NCBI GenBank assembly: GCA_000752215.1
Contig: CCFG01000015.1
Span: 1 to 58,609, forward strand
Length of the DNA: 58,609 bases
Direction: 5' to 3'
Source of the DNA: a bacterium MS4
GTDB lineage: Bacteria > Bacillota > Clostridia > Oscillospirales > Acutalibacteraceae
Positions within the stretch are counted from its first letter, which is position 1; each line of letters starts with the position of its first letter. The position numbers and the translations under genes were made by a program. A model generated the notes under the pieces. The model did not search any database. It was not told the DNA's origin and worked only from the letters and a program-made list of their open reading frames with translations. Positions 50,029 through 58,599 of this stretch are shown here, piece after piece.

Positions 50029-50265
50029 ATGTCCCGCGGAACTCAAAAAACAGATGAGGAAAGGCTTCAAATTCTGGATGAAGAAATTGCGAAACTGGAA
50101 TCCAGAAAAATAAAAATGGATGAAAAAATCGAAGGATTCAATAAACGAAAAGAAGCTATTTTAAATCAGCAAAAACAAAAAAAGCTGGAGGAACTGCAAA
50201 AATTCATTTCTAAATCAGGTAAAAGCCCTGAAGAAATTTTGGAAATGATAAAAAGAGCCGGGTGA
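50029..50265 (+). CDS. Small coiled-coil protein
   Basis: A 78-aa, charged, helical protein. Residues 8-58 form one coiled coil (EERLQILDEEIAKLESRKIKMDEKIEGFNKRK...QQKQKKLEELQKFI). The C-terminus reads SGKSPEEILEMIKRAG. It recalls the short DUF4315-type proteins found on conjugative elements, but the match is weak. It has AAGGAG upstream, a TATAAT box at about 49981-49989, and a terminator after it. No mobile-element genes are nearby. Confidence 0.7.
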   Translation: MSRGTQKTDEERLQILDEEIAKLESRKIKMDEKIEGFNKRKEAILNQQKQKKLEELQKFISKSGKSPEEILEMIKRAG

Positions 50266-50278
50266 AAACACAAGGCAA

Positions 50279-50312
50279 CGGTAATGGTCAAAAAGCCATT
50301 GCCGCTTTTTTT
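50279..50312 (+). terminator. Terminator of the coiled-coil gene
   Basis: CGGTAATGG/CCATTGCCG stem with one G-U pair, followed by CTTTTTTT. Confidence 0.85.
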
Positions 50313-50367
50313 ATGCTCAGGAAAGGTTACGACTTTTGTAAAGCCGGGAGCCGCCTGAATTGAAATA

Positions 50368-51603
50368 TTATGATACAGAGGATTCCTGAGAGGAGGCTTC
50401 CTCTGATCTGCATCCTTTTACTTCTACTCTTTCAATCCCATAAAGCCCTATGACCAGACCCAGCGCCGTAGCGATCAATCCCGCAAAAATCATTCCTCTC
50501 ACACCGGAATTATCCAGCAGAAATCCGCCGAGAAGACTCGCGGCCACACCGCCAAGCGTGATCGCGCTTGTCATAAAAGCCTGCCCTTTTGCCAGGTCCT
50601 CTTTACAGATAATTTCATTTACATAATAGACGGAAGCAGGAATAAACAGCGCATAGGAGCTGAACTGAAATATTTGTGCCACATACAGCATCCACACATT
50701 GGTTGCCGACATCGTGAGCGCCGCTTTCAAGGTAAAGAAAAAGAGGGAAAATTTCAGGATGGAACTGCATCGAATCTTTTTCACCAAAAATCCGAATAAA
50801 ATCATGGCGGGCAATTCTATCGCCGCCGCGATTCCGGTGGAGATTCCCATTTCCTTTGCAGTGCCGCCCACATTTTCGGTAATTTGTATCAGGTAATTGT
50901 TGATCATGGTATGCGAACAAAACGTAAGGGATACGGCGATCATCAGCGCGGCAAATTTTTTGTTATGCGTAAAAAAGGAAACCAGATGATTCGTATCGGC
51001 GTTTTTCGGTCCGCTTGTCAGCTTCCTATTTTCCGGGCAAACCGTATCGCTTTCGGTATCAGCGGATTGCTTCTTCGTAAACGTATAAATGACGATTCCC
51101 AGCGCTATGTAGAAGCCCGTGGAAATAACCGGCAGAAGGTCGGTGCCGAAACCGTCCACAAAGATTCCCAGCAAAACGGATAATACCGCGTAGGAAATAG
51201 AACCCATTCCTCTGGCAAGGCCGAAATTGATTCCGACCCCTTTATTAATGAACTGCATTCCGAGCGAATTGACCAGAGGCTGCAGCGTATACAGAACGGC
51301 GGATTCAAGCGTGAGCAGAACCGCAAGCACAAAAAAGCTCCCCGTCGAAAAGGAACGGGCCGCCGCAAGCGCTCCCGCCGCTGCTGTCAGGACGACAATT
51401 AAACCCTTCATCGATATTTTTCTGGTTCTGTCGGCAAACGCCGCCACCGCGGGCTGCAGCAGTACCGCGAAAATATTAGCCAGCGCAAGCACCAGACCGA
51501 TCTGGCTGTTGCTGAAATGCTTGGATAATAAAAATATGGATGCAAAGCCGATACTGCTGCACATAACCGACCAATAGAAGCTGTGGGCAGCCGAATACTT
51601 CAT
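50368..51603 (-). CDS. MFS transporter
   Basis: A 411-aa protein with twelve predicted helices. It resembles the MFS_1-like (LacY/HcaT-type) group. The first helix is HSFYWSVMCSSIGFASIFLL, and the first cytoplasmic loop has AAFADRTRKISMKG in the place of the usual GxxxDRxGRR motif. A polar central loop is at about 185-210. Substrate unknown. It lies downstream of the Crp/Fnr-type gene on the same strand. Confidence 0.88.
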   Translation of the reverse strand: MKYSAAHSFYWSVMCSSIGFASIFLLSKHFSNSQIGLVLALANIFAVLLQPAVAAFADRTRKISMKGLIVVLTAAAGALAAARSFSTGSFFVLAVLLTLESAVLYTLQPLVNSLGMQFINKGVGINFGLARGMGSISYAVLSVLLGIFVDGFGTDLLPVISTGFYIALGIVIYTFTKKQSADTESDTVCPENRKLTSGPKNADTNHLVSFFTHNKKFAALMIAVSLTFCSHTMINNYLIQITENVGGTAKEMGISTGIAAAIELPAMILFGFLVKKIRCSSILKFSLFFFTLKAALTMSATNVWMLYVAQIFQFSSYALFIPASVYYVNEIICKEDLAKGQAFMTSAITLGGVAASLLGGFLLDNSGVRGMIFAGLIATALGLVIGLYGIERVEVKGCRSEEASSQESSVS

Positions 51604-51669
51604 GGTATATTTCAGATTGATATCGATGTTCCTGATCTCCCTTCCGGATGTGTGATACTGGTTTTATGA

Positions 51670-52341
51670 TTACTGATATACTCCGCCTGCGAGGCGCTCC
51701 AATGCATTTTTATCTTTGATCCAATAGGCCGTATTCCTTTTTTCAAGCAGATTTTTATCGCATAGCATATGAAAAGTTCTTAGCAGATGCCGGTGGCTGC
51801 AGCCTAAATACTCGGCAAGCATGGTATAGTTGCCGGAAAAAACGTCTTCATTCTGCATGATAAGAATGTATCCCGCAAGCCGCTGTTCCAGCGGATAGAG
51901 CAGGTTAATTCCGGTATTCCTGTTATTTCGTTCGATTTTTTCACAGATCTGGCTGCAGGCAAACTGTAAAAACTGATTGTCGGACATCAGCAAAGCCTTA
52001 TGCCTGCGGGCGGATATTGCAAGACAATAGGTCTCTTTCAAAGCCTGTATATTTGTTTTCCCTACGGAATCACCGAAAATCTCGAATTCTCCCAAGAGCT
52101 GAATATCCTGATAACAGCATACCAAGAGCGTTTTTCCATTCTCCAATGTCCGAAACACTTTGCAGTTCCCGTCTAAAATGATATAAAGATAATCCGACTC
52201 TGTTCCTTCCCTGAAAAGATATTCGCCGGTTTGAAAGCGGCAAAAACGCATTTGCTCATATACTTCTTTGGACAAGCATTGACGCAGAAATTTCAGCTTT
52301 GATTCCAATTCCGGAAAATCGGTCGATTGCAAATATTCCAT
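51670..52341 (-). CDS. Crp/Fnr-type regulator (YeiL-like)
   Basis: A 223-aa regulator from ATG 52341. Residues about 25-130 are a cyclic-nucleotide-binding fold (FRFQTGEYLFREGTESDYLYIILDGNCKVFRT). A helix follows, and the winged helix is at about 170-215 (NYTMLAEYLGCSHRHLLRTFHML). It lacks the four N-terminal cysteines of Fnr and the full cAMP-binding RxS motif, so its signal is unknown. The closest pattern I recall is YeiL of Escherichia coli. A TTG start at 52365 is an alternative. It faces the DMT pair divergently, with a perfect Crp/Fnr-type dyad between. Confidence 0.82.
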   Translation of the reverse strand: MEYLQSTDFPELESKLKFLRQCLSKEVYEQMRFCRFQTGEYLFREGTESDYLYIILDGNCKVFRTLENGKTLLVCCYQDIQLLGEFEIFGDSVGKTNIQALKETYCLAISARRHKALLMSDNQFLQFACSQICEKIERNNRNTGINLLYPLEQRLAGYILIMQNEDVFSGNYTMLAEYLGCSHRHLLRTFHMLCDKNLLEKRNTAYWIKDKNALERLAGGVYQ

Positions 52342-52386
52342 GGTCTCTTCATTCTCCGTTTCCAATCCATAAAAACCTTACCAACT

Positions 52387-52400
52387 ATGACATCCGTCAT
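52387..52400. promoter_or_regulatory. Crp/Fnr-type operator dyad
   Basis: ATGAC-ATCC-GTCAT is a perfect dyad of the TGA-N6-TCA type used by Crp/Fnr proteins. It lies between the divergent regulator and DMT genes. Confidence 0.6.
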
Positions 52401-52492
52401 ACTGCACGCAAAGCATTTTGTGCAATAATCAATACAAGGACATAAAAGTCAGTTAAAAACAACGAATCTGTCCGGCTTTTGGAGGGTACATA

Positions 52493-52915
52493 ATGAGTCT
52501 GTTCATTTTATTGTTGGGTGGAATCTGTCTGGGGCTGATGACAAGTATGAACGGCCAATTGGCTTCTTATTTCAACGTATTTGAAATCAGTTTCCTTGTC
52601 CACGCAATCGGGGCGGTCATCCTGCTAGGCTATATCCTTTTTAAAAAAGGCGAAAAGCTCCGCATCGGGGGAGCTCCCGGTTACGTTTATTTTGTGGGAT
52701 TCTTCGGCGTGGCTCTTGTTGCCACGGGCAGTATCAGCGCCGCAAAGATCGGGGCCACCCTGACGATGGCGCTGTCGGTAAGCGGACAGCTGCTTATTTC
52801 CGCAGTGATAGACCATTTTGGATTTTTCCATGTGCCGCGCGTTCTGTTCAACTGGAAGCGGATCCCCGCTTTTCTGATCATCGCCGCCGGCTTATTGATT
52901 ATGATTTATGCATGA
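52493..52915 (+). CDS. DMT-family small transporter subunit 1 (DUF606/YdcZ type)
   Basis: A 140-aa membrane protein with four to five helices. The DUF606 pattern is GLMTSMNGQLASYFN and FVGFFGVALVATGSISAAKIGATLTMALSVSGQLLISAVIDHFG. It is half the size of an EamA transporter and probably pairs with the next gene. TTTGGAGGG precedes the ATG. Confidence 0.85.
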   Translation: MSLFILLLGGICLGLMTSMNGQLASYFNVFEISFLVHAIGAVILLGYILFKKGEKLRIGGAPGYVYFVGFFGVALVATGSISAAKIGATLTMALSVSGQLLISAVIDHFGFFHVPRVLFNWKRIPAFLIIAAGLLIMIYA

Positions 52916-52928
52916 GAGGGCTGACATA

Positions 52929-53384
52929 TTGGTTTTTATCGTAATCGCCATTTTCAATGGCATGATTAACATCATTAACAAAATGATCAATTTACAGGCA
53001 AAGCGCACGCTTGGCACGGCAAACGGGACGCTCATCAATTATTTGGAGGGAACCGTTATTTCCATGCCGGTCCTGTTTTTCTATGGCGGTTCCAGGCTGA
53101 TGGATTTATCTTACCTGAATACGGTTCCTCCGCTATCCCTTTCAGGCGGTCTTTTGGGCCTGTTCTCCATGGTTTTGATCCTGATCGGCATGAACAAGAG
53201 CCAGATCGCTTATTCGACCGTTATCGTTCTGGTCGGACAGCTGGGCGCCGGGTTGATGATCGATTCTATCGTTACGCAAAAAATTGTTCCTTTCAAAATA
53301 CTCGGCATCTTATTGGTAATCATCGGTGTCGTGATCGATAAGGCCTTATCTCATAAACCGTCCGACGGAGCGACGCCGATATAA
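52929..53384 (+). CDS. DMT-family small transporter subunit 2 (DUF606/YdcZ type)
   Basis: A 151-aa homologue of its neighbour with the same fold (IAIFNGMINIINKMINLQAKRTLGTANGTLINYLEGT). TTG 52929 is chosen because GAGAGGG lies 8 nt upstream and homologous proteins begin at this point. The ATG at 52908 inside the preceding gene has no site. The pair probably forms a heterodimeric transporter. Substrate unknown; the YeiL-like regulator alongside is the likely controller. Confidence 0.82.
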   Translation: MVFIVIAIFNGMINIINKMINLQAKRTLGTANGTLINYLEGTVISMPVLFFYGGSRLMDLSYLNTVPPLSLSGGLLGLFSMVLILIGMNKSQIAYSTVIVLVGQLGAGLMIDSIVTQKIVPFKILGILLVIIGVVIDKALSHKPSDGATPI

Positions 53385-53543
53385 ATTATTGTTCCATCGT
53401 ATTTTGAATTTACCGCATATTCCTTTTTTATTATACTTTGATTTTTCATCTTATTCAACCGGTTTCTTCCAGTATATGGAATTGTTTCTGTAGGTCTCAG
53501 GGTGCGAGAGAATTGTGCATATGAAATCCTTACAAAGAAATAA

Positions 53544-53580
53544 CAGACGATGACATTTCGCTCATCGTCTGTCTTCTTTT
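53544..53580 (+). terminator. Terminator after the DMT pair
   Basis: A perfect 10-bp stem CAGACGATGA/TCATCGTCTG is followed by TCTTCTTTT. Confidence 0.8.
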
Positions 53581-53602
53581 ACTTTATGAGATAAAAAAGT
53601 TT

Positions 53603-53782
53603 TTATTTTTCATCGCCAACTTCAATTTTGCCGTGAATAGATTCAAATTCGGAAACACGTTTTTTGATGTACTGCTCTATCTCCTTATTGGCAGAGCGGC
53701 CTTCCGATTCTGCAATATAACGGAATTTTTGAAAAAACGCCCGATCTACACGCAGGGTATACCTTAACAATTTATCCTCCAT
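53603..53782 (-). CDS. Ribbon-helix-helix DNA-binding protein (Arc/MetJ-like)
   Basis: A 59-aa protein. It starts MEDKLLRYTLRVDRAFFQKFRYIAESEGRSANKEIEQYIKKRV: a beta-strand with alternating residues, then two helices, as in Arc-type repressors. AAAGGAGG lies 6 nt before the ATG. Its upstream region carries three ATAGTG-type half sites around a promoter, so autoregulation is likely. A toxin partner is not visible downstream; the next gene in that direction is the convergent DMT terminator. Target genes are unknown. Confidence 0.85.
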   Translation of the reverse strand: MEDKLLRYTLRVDRAFFQKFRYIAESEGRSANKEIEQYIKKRVSEFESIHGKIEVGDEK

Positions 53783-53796
53783 AAATCCTCCTTTTT

Positions 53797-53860
53797 CACT
53801 ATTTCAGCGTCATTATGGTTCAATTATAGTGGATTTATTGCACCACAACAAAAATAGTGG
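53797..53860 (-). promoter_or_regulatory. Promoter with repeated operator half-sites for the ribbon-helix-helix gene
   Basis: On the minus strand there is TTGTTG (53851-53846), a 17-bp spacer and TATAAT (53828-53823). Half-sites TATAGTGG (53825-53832) and AATAGTGG (53853-53860) and the inverted CACTATT (53797-53803) surround it. Repeated short sites are typical of ribbon-helix-helix operators. Confidence 0.65.
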
Positions 53861-53968
53861 TAAAATGGTGTAAATATGGTGAATATTCCAGTTTTACTAT
53901 TCGTCCATATATAAAATATATATTCCTTTCAAAACATGGGGAGTCTCACGAACGGAAGCCCGTATATT

Positions 53969-56041
53969 TTAAAGAATGACGGCGTGCACCACAAAGCGCA
54001 TGTCGCGCGCATCGTTCACACAGGTGGACAGTGTCAGAATGCGGCTTTCAGCGTTCGTTTCCACTCCGGTATCATACAGAGAAAGCTTCTTCATTTTTTG
54101 CAGGTAGCTGCCGTAGGAGCTTTGGTCAGAAAAGGAATACGTGTAGGTCTCGCTGTCCGGCTTTGCTTCATGGACAGAAAAGATTTTACAGTCGGCCTTT
54201 CCCGCTTTACTGTAAAGCTCCATTTCCGGATGCCGCTCATAGTAGCCCTTGTCCCGAAAATTGCAAAGCGCGGCAAACATGGCGCCGCTGCGCATATTGT
54301 GCCCGTACACAATCGAATTTTTTGCGCCGGGGCCGTTTTCAATCCGGGAATCCAGAAAAATCGCCCCCATGCTGCTGTTGTTTTTATAAAAAGTATGATT
54401 TAAATAGTAGGCGTTGTCTTTCCCCTGCACAATGGGGTAGCTCAGGTTTGTTTCCGGCAAACGCAGCCAGCCGACGGCGTCACTGTTCTGCGCGGTCAGC
54501 TTTTGATAATCGAAGGCAAAGCCGTCCGCCGCGGGAGTCACCGGCACACCGCTCTGCCGTACGGCGGCGGAAGAGGACGGCGGGGACGGTTCGGACATGG
54601 TCTGAGCCGCCTTTTCATACTCTTTTCTTCCGTTTTCATAATCGCTGTAAACCGCGTAGAACCGCGACCCGCAAAACACCAGAATCAGCAGACAGATCAC
54701 GGCGACTGCCGGTTTCCAGTATCCGCGGATAACGGGGGCCGCTTTCCGTTTTACAAGAATAAAGAGTTCCCCAAAGGCGGCCGGATTTTCAGAAAGTGCG
54801 GGTTTTTCCGTCACCTGCAAAACCTCTTCCTCAGGCTGCGCGGCGAACGCTTCCGCCTGTATCAAAGCGCCGGCGGCGCCCTCCCCCTCCGCCGGGACAG
54901 CGCCGGTATGGGCGGAGGCCATGGAAAAAGCGGAAACCGCGGCCACGATGGGGACCGTCAGAACGACGCCCATGCTGCCGGAAAACGCCTGCATGATTTC
55001 AATGCCGATTCCGTAAGAATTGATAATTTGTACATAAGGAAGATTATAAACATAGTTTGTCACCAGCACACTGACGGAACCGCCCGCAAAGGCGAGAATC
55101 AGCGTGTTGGACATGGTGCCCATCATGTCGCGTCCAACGCTGATACCGGAACGGAAAAGCTCCATCCGGCTGAGGCTGGGGTTCTGCTCCTGAATCTCAT
55201 TGATGGTGGAGGCGACGGAAATCGCCACATCCATCACAGCGCCGAGGGAGGCAATCAGCAAGCCGGAAAACAGCAGGCCGCTGACCTGAATTTTTGTATT
55301 TTCGCCCAGAAACAGTAAATTTTCAATATCCGATACGTTGTTGCCGGATATTCCCGCAAAATAGCCGAATCCGGTGGCGGCCAAGCCCGCAATGATAACA
55401 CCGGCAATAGAACCGACAATGGCGCAGGCCGTTTTTTTCGAAGGCCCGCCGATCAGGTACATGGTGACGAGCGTCGTGACAATCGCCACCAGCACAGCCG
55501 CCCAGAAGGGGGAAAATCCGCGGAAGATCAGAGGAATATAGAGAAGAATGATGCAGGCCAAAGTAAAAATAAGCCCGATGGACGCTTTGACTCCCTGCTT
55601 TCCGCCAATGACACAGAGAATCAGGAAGAACAGCAGCACAAAGGCATAAACAACCGGCTCTCGATTGGCGCTGTAGACGGAGGTAACGGAAATATCGCCG
55701 GAAACGCTCTGGATTGTAATGACCTCCATGCCGGGGATGCAGCCGGCGCCGAACAAATACCCCGCCGAGCTGGTGGCCTCCACGGTCTCGCCCTCCTGCA
55801 GACCACTGAGCATCAGAAGCCGTACGGTCTGCTCGCCGTAACGCCGGCCGTCCTCCTGCAGATTGTCTTTCACCACCTCCACCACTTTGGCCCGCTCGAA
55901 GGTGCGCCCCACCGTAGTGACAAGCTCTGGCTTCTGCACCTGATTGATGAAATAGACGAAAATGAGGAATCCCACCGCCAGTACGGCAATCACCGCCCTG
56001 CGCGCGTTCGCCCGCTTATCTGCAAACAATTTTTTCAGCAT
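53969..56041 (-). CDS. YibE/F-like membrane protein fused to a class B sortase
   Basis: A 690-aa fusion. Residues 1-380 form a YibE/F protein: a membrane anchor at 16-35, an outer domain (about 50-125), and then seven or so helices. A low-complexity linker follows. From about 435-455 a second membrane anchor leads to a class B sortase (about 500-690). Its catalytic His is His581 in SIVYGHNMRSG, its Cys is Cys674 in LTLSTCVND, and its Arg is Arg682. I start at ATG 56041, 8-9 nt after AGGGG, not the upstream ATG at 56116. Both halves are intact, with no frameshift. YibE/F proteins have no firm function. The neighbour upstream ends in an APLTG sorting signal, so this is probably its dedicated sortase. 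Confidence 0.88.
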   Translation of the reverse strand: MLKKLFADKRANARRAVIAVLAVGFLIFVYFINQVQKPELVTTVGRTFERAKVVEVVKDNLQEDGRRYGEQTVRLLMLSGLQEGETVEATSSAGYLFGAGCIPGMEVITIQSVSGDISVTSVYSANREPVVYAFVLLFFLILCVIGGKQGVKASIGLIFTLACIILLYIPLIFRGFSPFWAAVLVAIVTTLVTMYLIGGPSKKTACAIVGSIAGVIIAGLAATGFGYFAGISGNNVSDIENLLFLGENTKIQVSGLLFSGLLIASLGAVMDVAISVASTINEIQEQNPSLSRMELFRSGISVGRDMMGTMSNTLILAFAGGSVSVLVTNYVYNLPYVQIINSYGIGIEIMQAFSGSMGVVLTVPIVAAVSAFSMASAHTGAVPAEGEGAAGALIQAEAFAAQPEEEVLQVTEKPALSENPAAFGELFILVKRKAAPVIRGYWKPAVAVICLLILVFCGSRFYAVYSDYENGRKEYEKAAQTMSEPSPPSSSAAVRQSGVPVTPAADGFAFDYQKLTAQNSDAVGWLRLPETNLSYPIVQGKDNAYYLNHTFYKNNSSMGAIFLDSRIENGPGAKNSIVYGHNMRSGAMFAALCNFRDKGYYERHPEMELYSKAGKADCKIFSVHEAKPDSETYTYSFSDQSSYGSYLQKMKKLSLYDTGVETNAESRILTLSTCVNDARDMRFVVHAVIL

Positions 56042-56185
56042 ATTCTTCAATCCCCTGATTTTATAGTTTTCAGTCGTGCCGCAGGCCGTTTTTTTCTTAC
56101 GGCGGCATTTCGGCACCGACAGGCAGGGAGGCGAAAGCCTGCGCTTACGCCCCCCGTGAAACAGTTCTGTTCATCGTTGTTCCGA

Positions 56186-57919
56186 TTATTTGACAGCCTT
56201 GACCCATTTGTCTTTTACGGCGGCGGTAACCGCCGGTACAAGACCGAGAAGGGCAAGAGCCGCAAGCGCGATCATTCCGGTCAGATCGTTTGTGTCACCG
56301 GTCAAAGGCGCCTGACCTTTTGTACCTGTATTTGAATTGCTGACCGCGGCCGGCGTTCTGTTGACGGTTTTTTCGATTGTAAAGGTGGAATCGATCTGGC
56401 TTGTATTCCCGTCCACAATGCTGTAGGTGGAGATGCTGAAATCCTTGTCATTGATGGAAATGACGGAATAGCTCGGCTTCCAGTTCTGGTTTCTGTAAGC
56501 GACGAAGTTCTGCTGCTGGGAAATCAGCTCATAAAATTTACTGCCCGTGGCGGAATTGGCGGTCATGTACAGGGTGCCCTGGGGGTTCACCACCTTGGCG
56601 GATTTGTTATTGTTGATCGTATAGCAGTTATTCCCCTGAATGAAAGCGGCGTTGGCGGCTTTACCGGCGGCATCGTCCGCCTTCGGGTAGTACGGGTACA
56701 CCTTTCCGGTGGCCTTGTCAACCACGTTGTCCCAGTCAAATTCTCCGGTGCTCGTTTTATTGGCGTCGTAGGCGGCATGGACCTTTCCGTCGCCCTGGAG
56801 CAGGTAACTTCTGGAATAGCTGTGGTCATGGCCCTGAAGGACGACATCCACGTCATATTTGTCCAGAATGGGAGTAAGCTGGGTTCTGAGAACCATTCCG
56901 TCCGACTCGGAGTGGTCGGCGCCGCTGCCGTAGATGTCCTGATGGAACATGACGATCCTCCAGCGGGTATTGGGATTTTCCTGCGTCGCTTTTTTCATCA
57001 GCGCTTCGTGGTCCGCGCAGTTATAGTTGTTGGTGTTCAGTACGACAAACAGCGCATTCCCATAGGTGTAGTAGTAACCGTTGCCGGCTGCGGAGGGGCT
57101 TGTTTCCGCCGTGAAGGAGTTCGGGTTGTTGAAATGGAACGCATAGCTTTTGTTGGTGGCGTCGTGGTTGCCGATCGTTGTGGAGACAGGCAGCGACTTC
57201 AGCGCGGCCGGAGACAGGTAGCCGGCGTATTCGATCTCGTTGCCGGGGTCGATTCCGTTCACGTTTTTGTTGATTTGGTCACCCGCGGAGAGGGCAAAGC
57301 TGGTGTCCGGATTGGCCTTTAACGCGACATTCAGCGTGGTGCTCCAGTTAAAGGCGTCGTTTCTGGCGGCAGTGTTCAGACTGGAGGTGTTTTCAAGCTT
57401 GTCGCCGGTAGAAACCGTCTGCCCTTTGGAAGCGCCGATCTGGGGATCGCCGAAGAACAGCATTTTAAAGCTGGAAAAGCTTTTTGTGGTATACTTTGCC
57501 GGTTTGCTTTCCACCCCATTTGTCAGATAGGTATAATAATACGCGGTGTTTTCCTTCAGGCCGGTGACGGTCACCTTGTTGCTGCGGTAGCCGTCGATCG
57601 CGGAGCCCGCCGTTCCCTGAAAGCTTTTGGCATCGCTCATATCTTCCTTTGCGGCAAGCTTGACAACCGGAGTCGCCGCGGCGCCCGTATTGGAGTACCA
57701 GCCGAAATTCAGTTCGCTCTGGTTTCTCCCGGGGGTCAGGGAAACCTGCTCGTAATTGGTGCTGACAGACGTTTCCCACTGCTGTGTCCAGCCGGACCAC
57801 GACTGGTCGGTGGTTGCGTCGGAGAAGTGTTCCGTTGCGGCAAAAGCGCCTGTAACGGAAGACATTGCCAGACCGGCCGCCAAAACGCCGCATAAAATCA
57901 TTCTGGATGTTTGTCTCAT
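56186..57919 (-). CDS. Surface-anchored metallophosphoesterase (purple acid phosphatase-like)
   Basis: A 577-aa secreted protein with a signal peptide (MRQTSRMILCGVLAAGLAMSSV...AFAA). A fibronectin-like PAP N-terminal domain lies at about 55-145. The metallophosphoesterase domain follows, with GDPQIG (Asp158, Gln160), SAGDQ (Asp214), IGNHDA (251-253), a MFHQDIYG His and QGHDHSYSR. The C-terminus carries APLTG (537-541), then a hydrophobic stretch and a positively charged tail. This is a sortase signal with Ala in place of the usual Leu, and PxTG-type signals are known for class B sortases of clostridia. ATG 57919 is chosen, with AAGGAGGG upstream. It lies just upstream of the sortase fusion on the same strand and would release phosphate from extracellular esters. 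Confidence 0.9.
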   Translation of the reverse strand: MRQTSRMILCGVLAAGLAMSSVTGAFAATEHFSDATTDQSWSGWTQQWETSVSTNYEQVSLTPGRNQSELNFGWYSNTGAAATPVVKLAAKEDMSDAKSFQGTAGSAIDGYRSNKVTVTGLKENTAYYYTYLTNGVESKPAKYTTKSFSSFKMLFFGDPQIGASKGQTVSTGDKLENTSSLNTAARNDAFNWSTTLNVALKANPDTSFALSAGDQINKNVNGIDPGNEIEYAGYLSPAALKSLPVSTTIGNHDATNKSYAFHFNNPNSFTAETSPSAAGNGYYYTYGNALFVVLNTNNYNCADHEALMKKATQENPNTRWRIVMFHQDIYGSGADHSESDGMVLRTQLTPILDKYDVDVVLQGHDHSYSRSYLLQGDGKVHAAYDANKTSTGEFDWDNVVDKATGKVYPYYPKADDAAGKAANAAFIQGNNCYTINNNKSAKVVNPQGTLYMTANSATGSKFYELISQQQNFVAYRNQNWKPSYSVISINDKDFSISTYSIVDGNTSQIDSTFTIEKTVNRTPAAVSNSNTGTKGQAPLTGDTNDLTGMIALAALALLGLVPAVTAAVKDKWVKAVK

Positions 57920-58053
57920 ATTGCCCTCCTTAAATTCATTGGTTAAATTTGACATCGTCATCGATTTCAGTATACGAACCCAATCAGACGATTTCAATGA
58001 ATTCGCAGAAGCTTAAATAAAGTTTAAATTGGAATTTACAAAGGCGTTCCGCC

Positions 58054-58599
58054 TCAGAGCGCGTTTTCGGCAAGGCGCGCGAGCGGGCTGCGTTCCACCT
58101 GGCTCAACGTCACATGGCCTGTCAGCGCGGACTCTTTTAACCTTTCAACCAGATACACCAATCCGTTGGACCGTGAGTCGACCAAAGCATTGTCGATCTG
58201 ATTATCCGTCGGGTCGCCGATAAAGACGAACTTGGAATTCTGCCCGGCCCGTGTCATCATCAGCTTGGCGATATGAGGCGTCGTTTCCTGCGCCTCATCC
58301 ACGATGACGAACGCGTCGGTCAGCGTTCTTCCCCTCATATAGGTAAAGGTTTTCATATCGATCGTACCCGCGCACTTGAGGTTTTCGATAATCGCGTCGA
58401 CGGAGGTGTTGTCCTCCATACAATTTTTTCTTGGCTTGCGGTTGCGGCCGCAGTACATCAGGTTTTCAAAGGCGTCATAGAAGCTGCCCATCCAGGGCCG
58501 GAGCTTTTCCTCCTCATTCCCCGGCAAAAACCCGATGTCGTCCCCCGCCGGCACCACCGGACGGACAAACACGATTTTGCGGTACGCCTGCTGGTCGAT
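58054..58599 (-). CDS. PhoH-family ATPase, C-terminal part (partial at window edge)
   Basis: About 180 residues of a PhoH-like (PIN-PhoH, YlaK-type) ATPase are visible. They include VVPAGDDIGFLPGNEEEKLRPW, Walker B FVIVDEAQETTPH, and FIGDPTDNQIDN. The N-terminal part with Walker A lies beyond the window. An in-frame TGA at 58602-58600, within ten bases of the end, interrupts the expected continuation. It is more likely a sequence or contig-edge error than a real stop. The PIN-PhoH group may act on RNA, but its role is not settled. Confidence 0.8.
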   Translation of the reverse strand: MDQQAYRKIVFVRPVVPAGDDIGFLPGNEEEKLRPWMGSFYDAFENLMYCGRNRKPRKNCMEDNTSVDAIIENLKCAGTIDMKTFTYMRGRTLTDAFVIVDEAQETTPHIAKLMMTRAGQNSKFVFIGDPTDNQIDNALVDSRSNGLVYLVERLKESALTGHVTLSQVERSPLARLAENAL

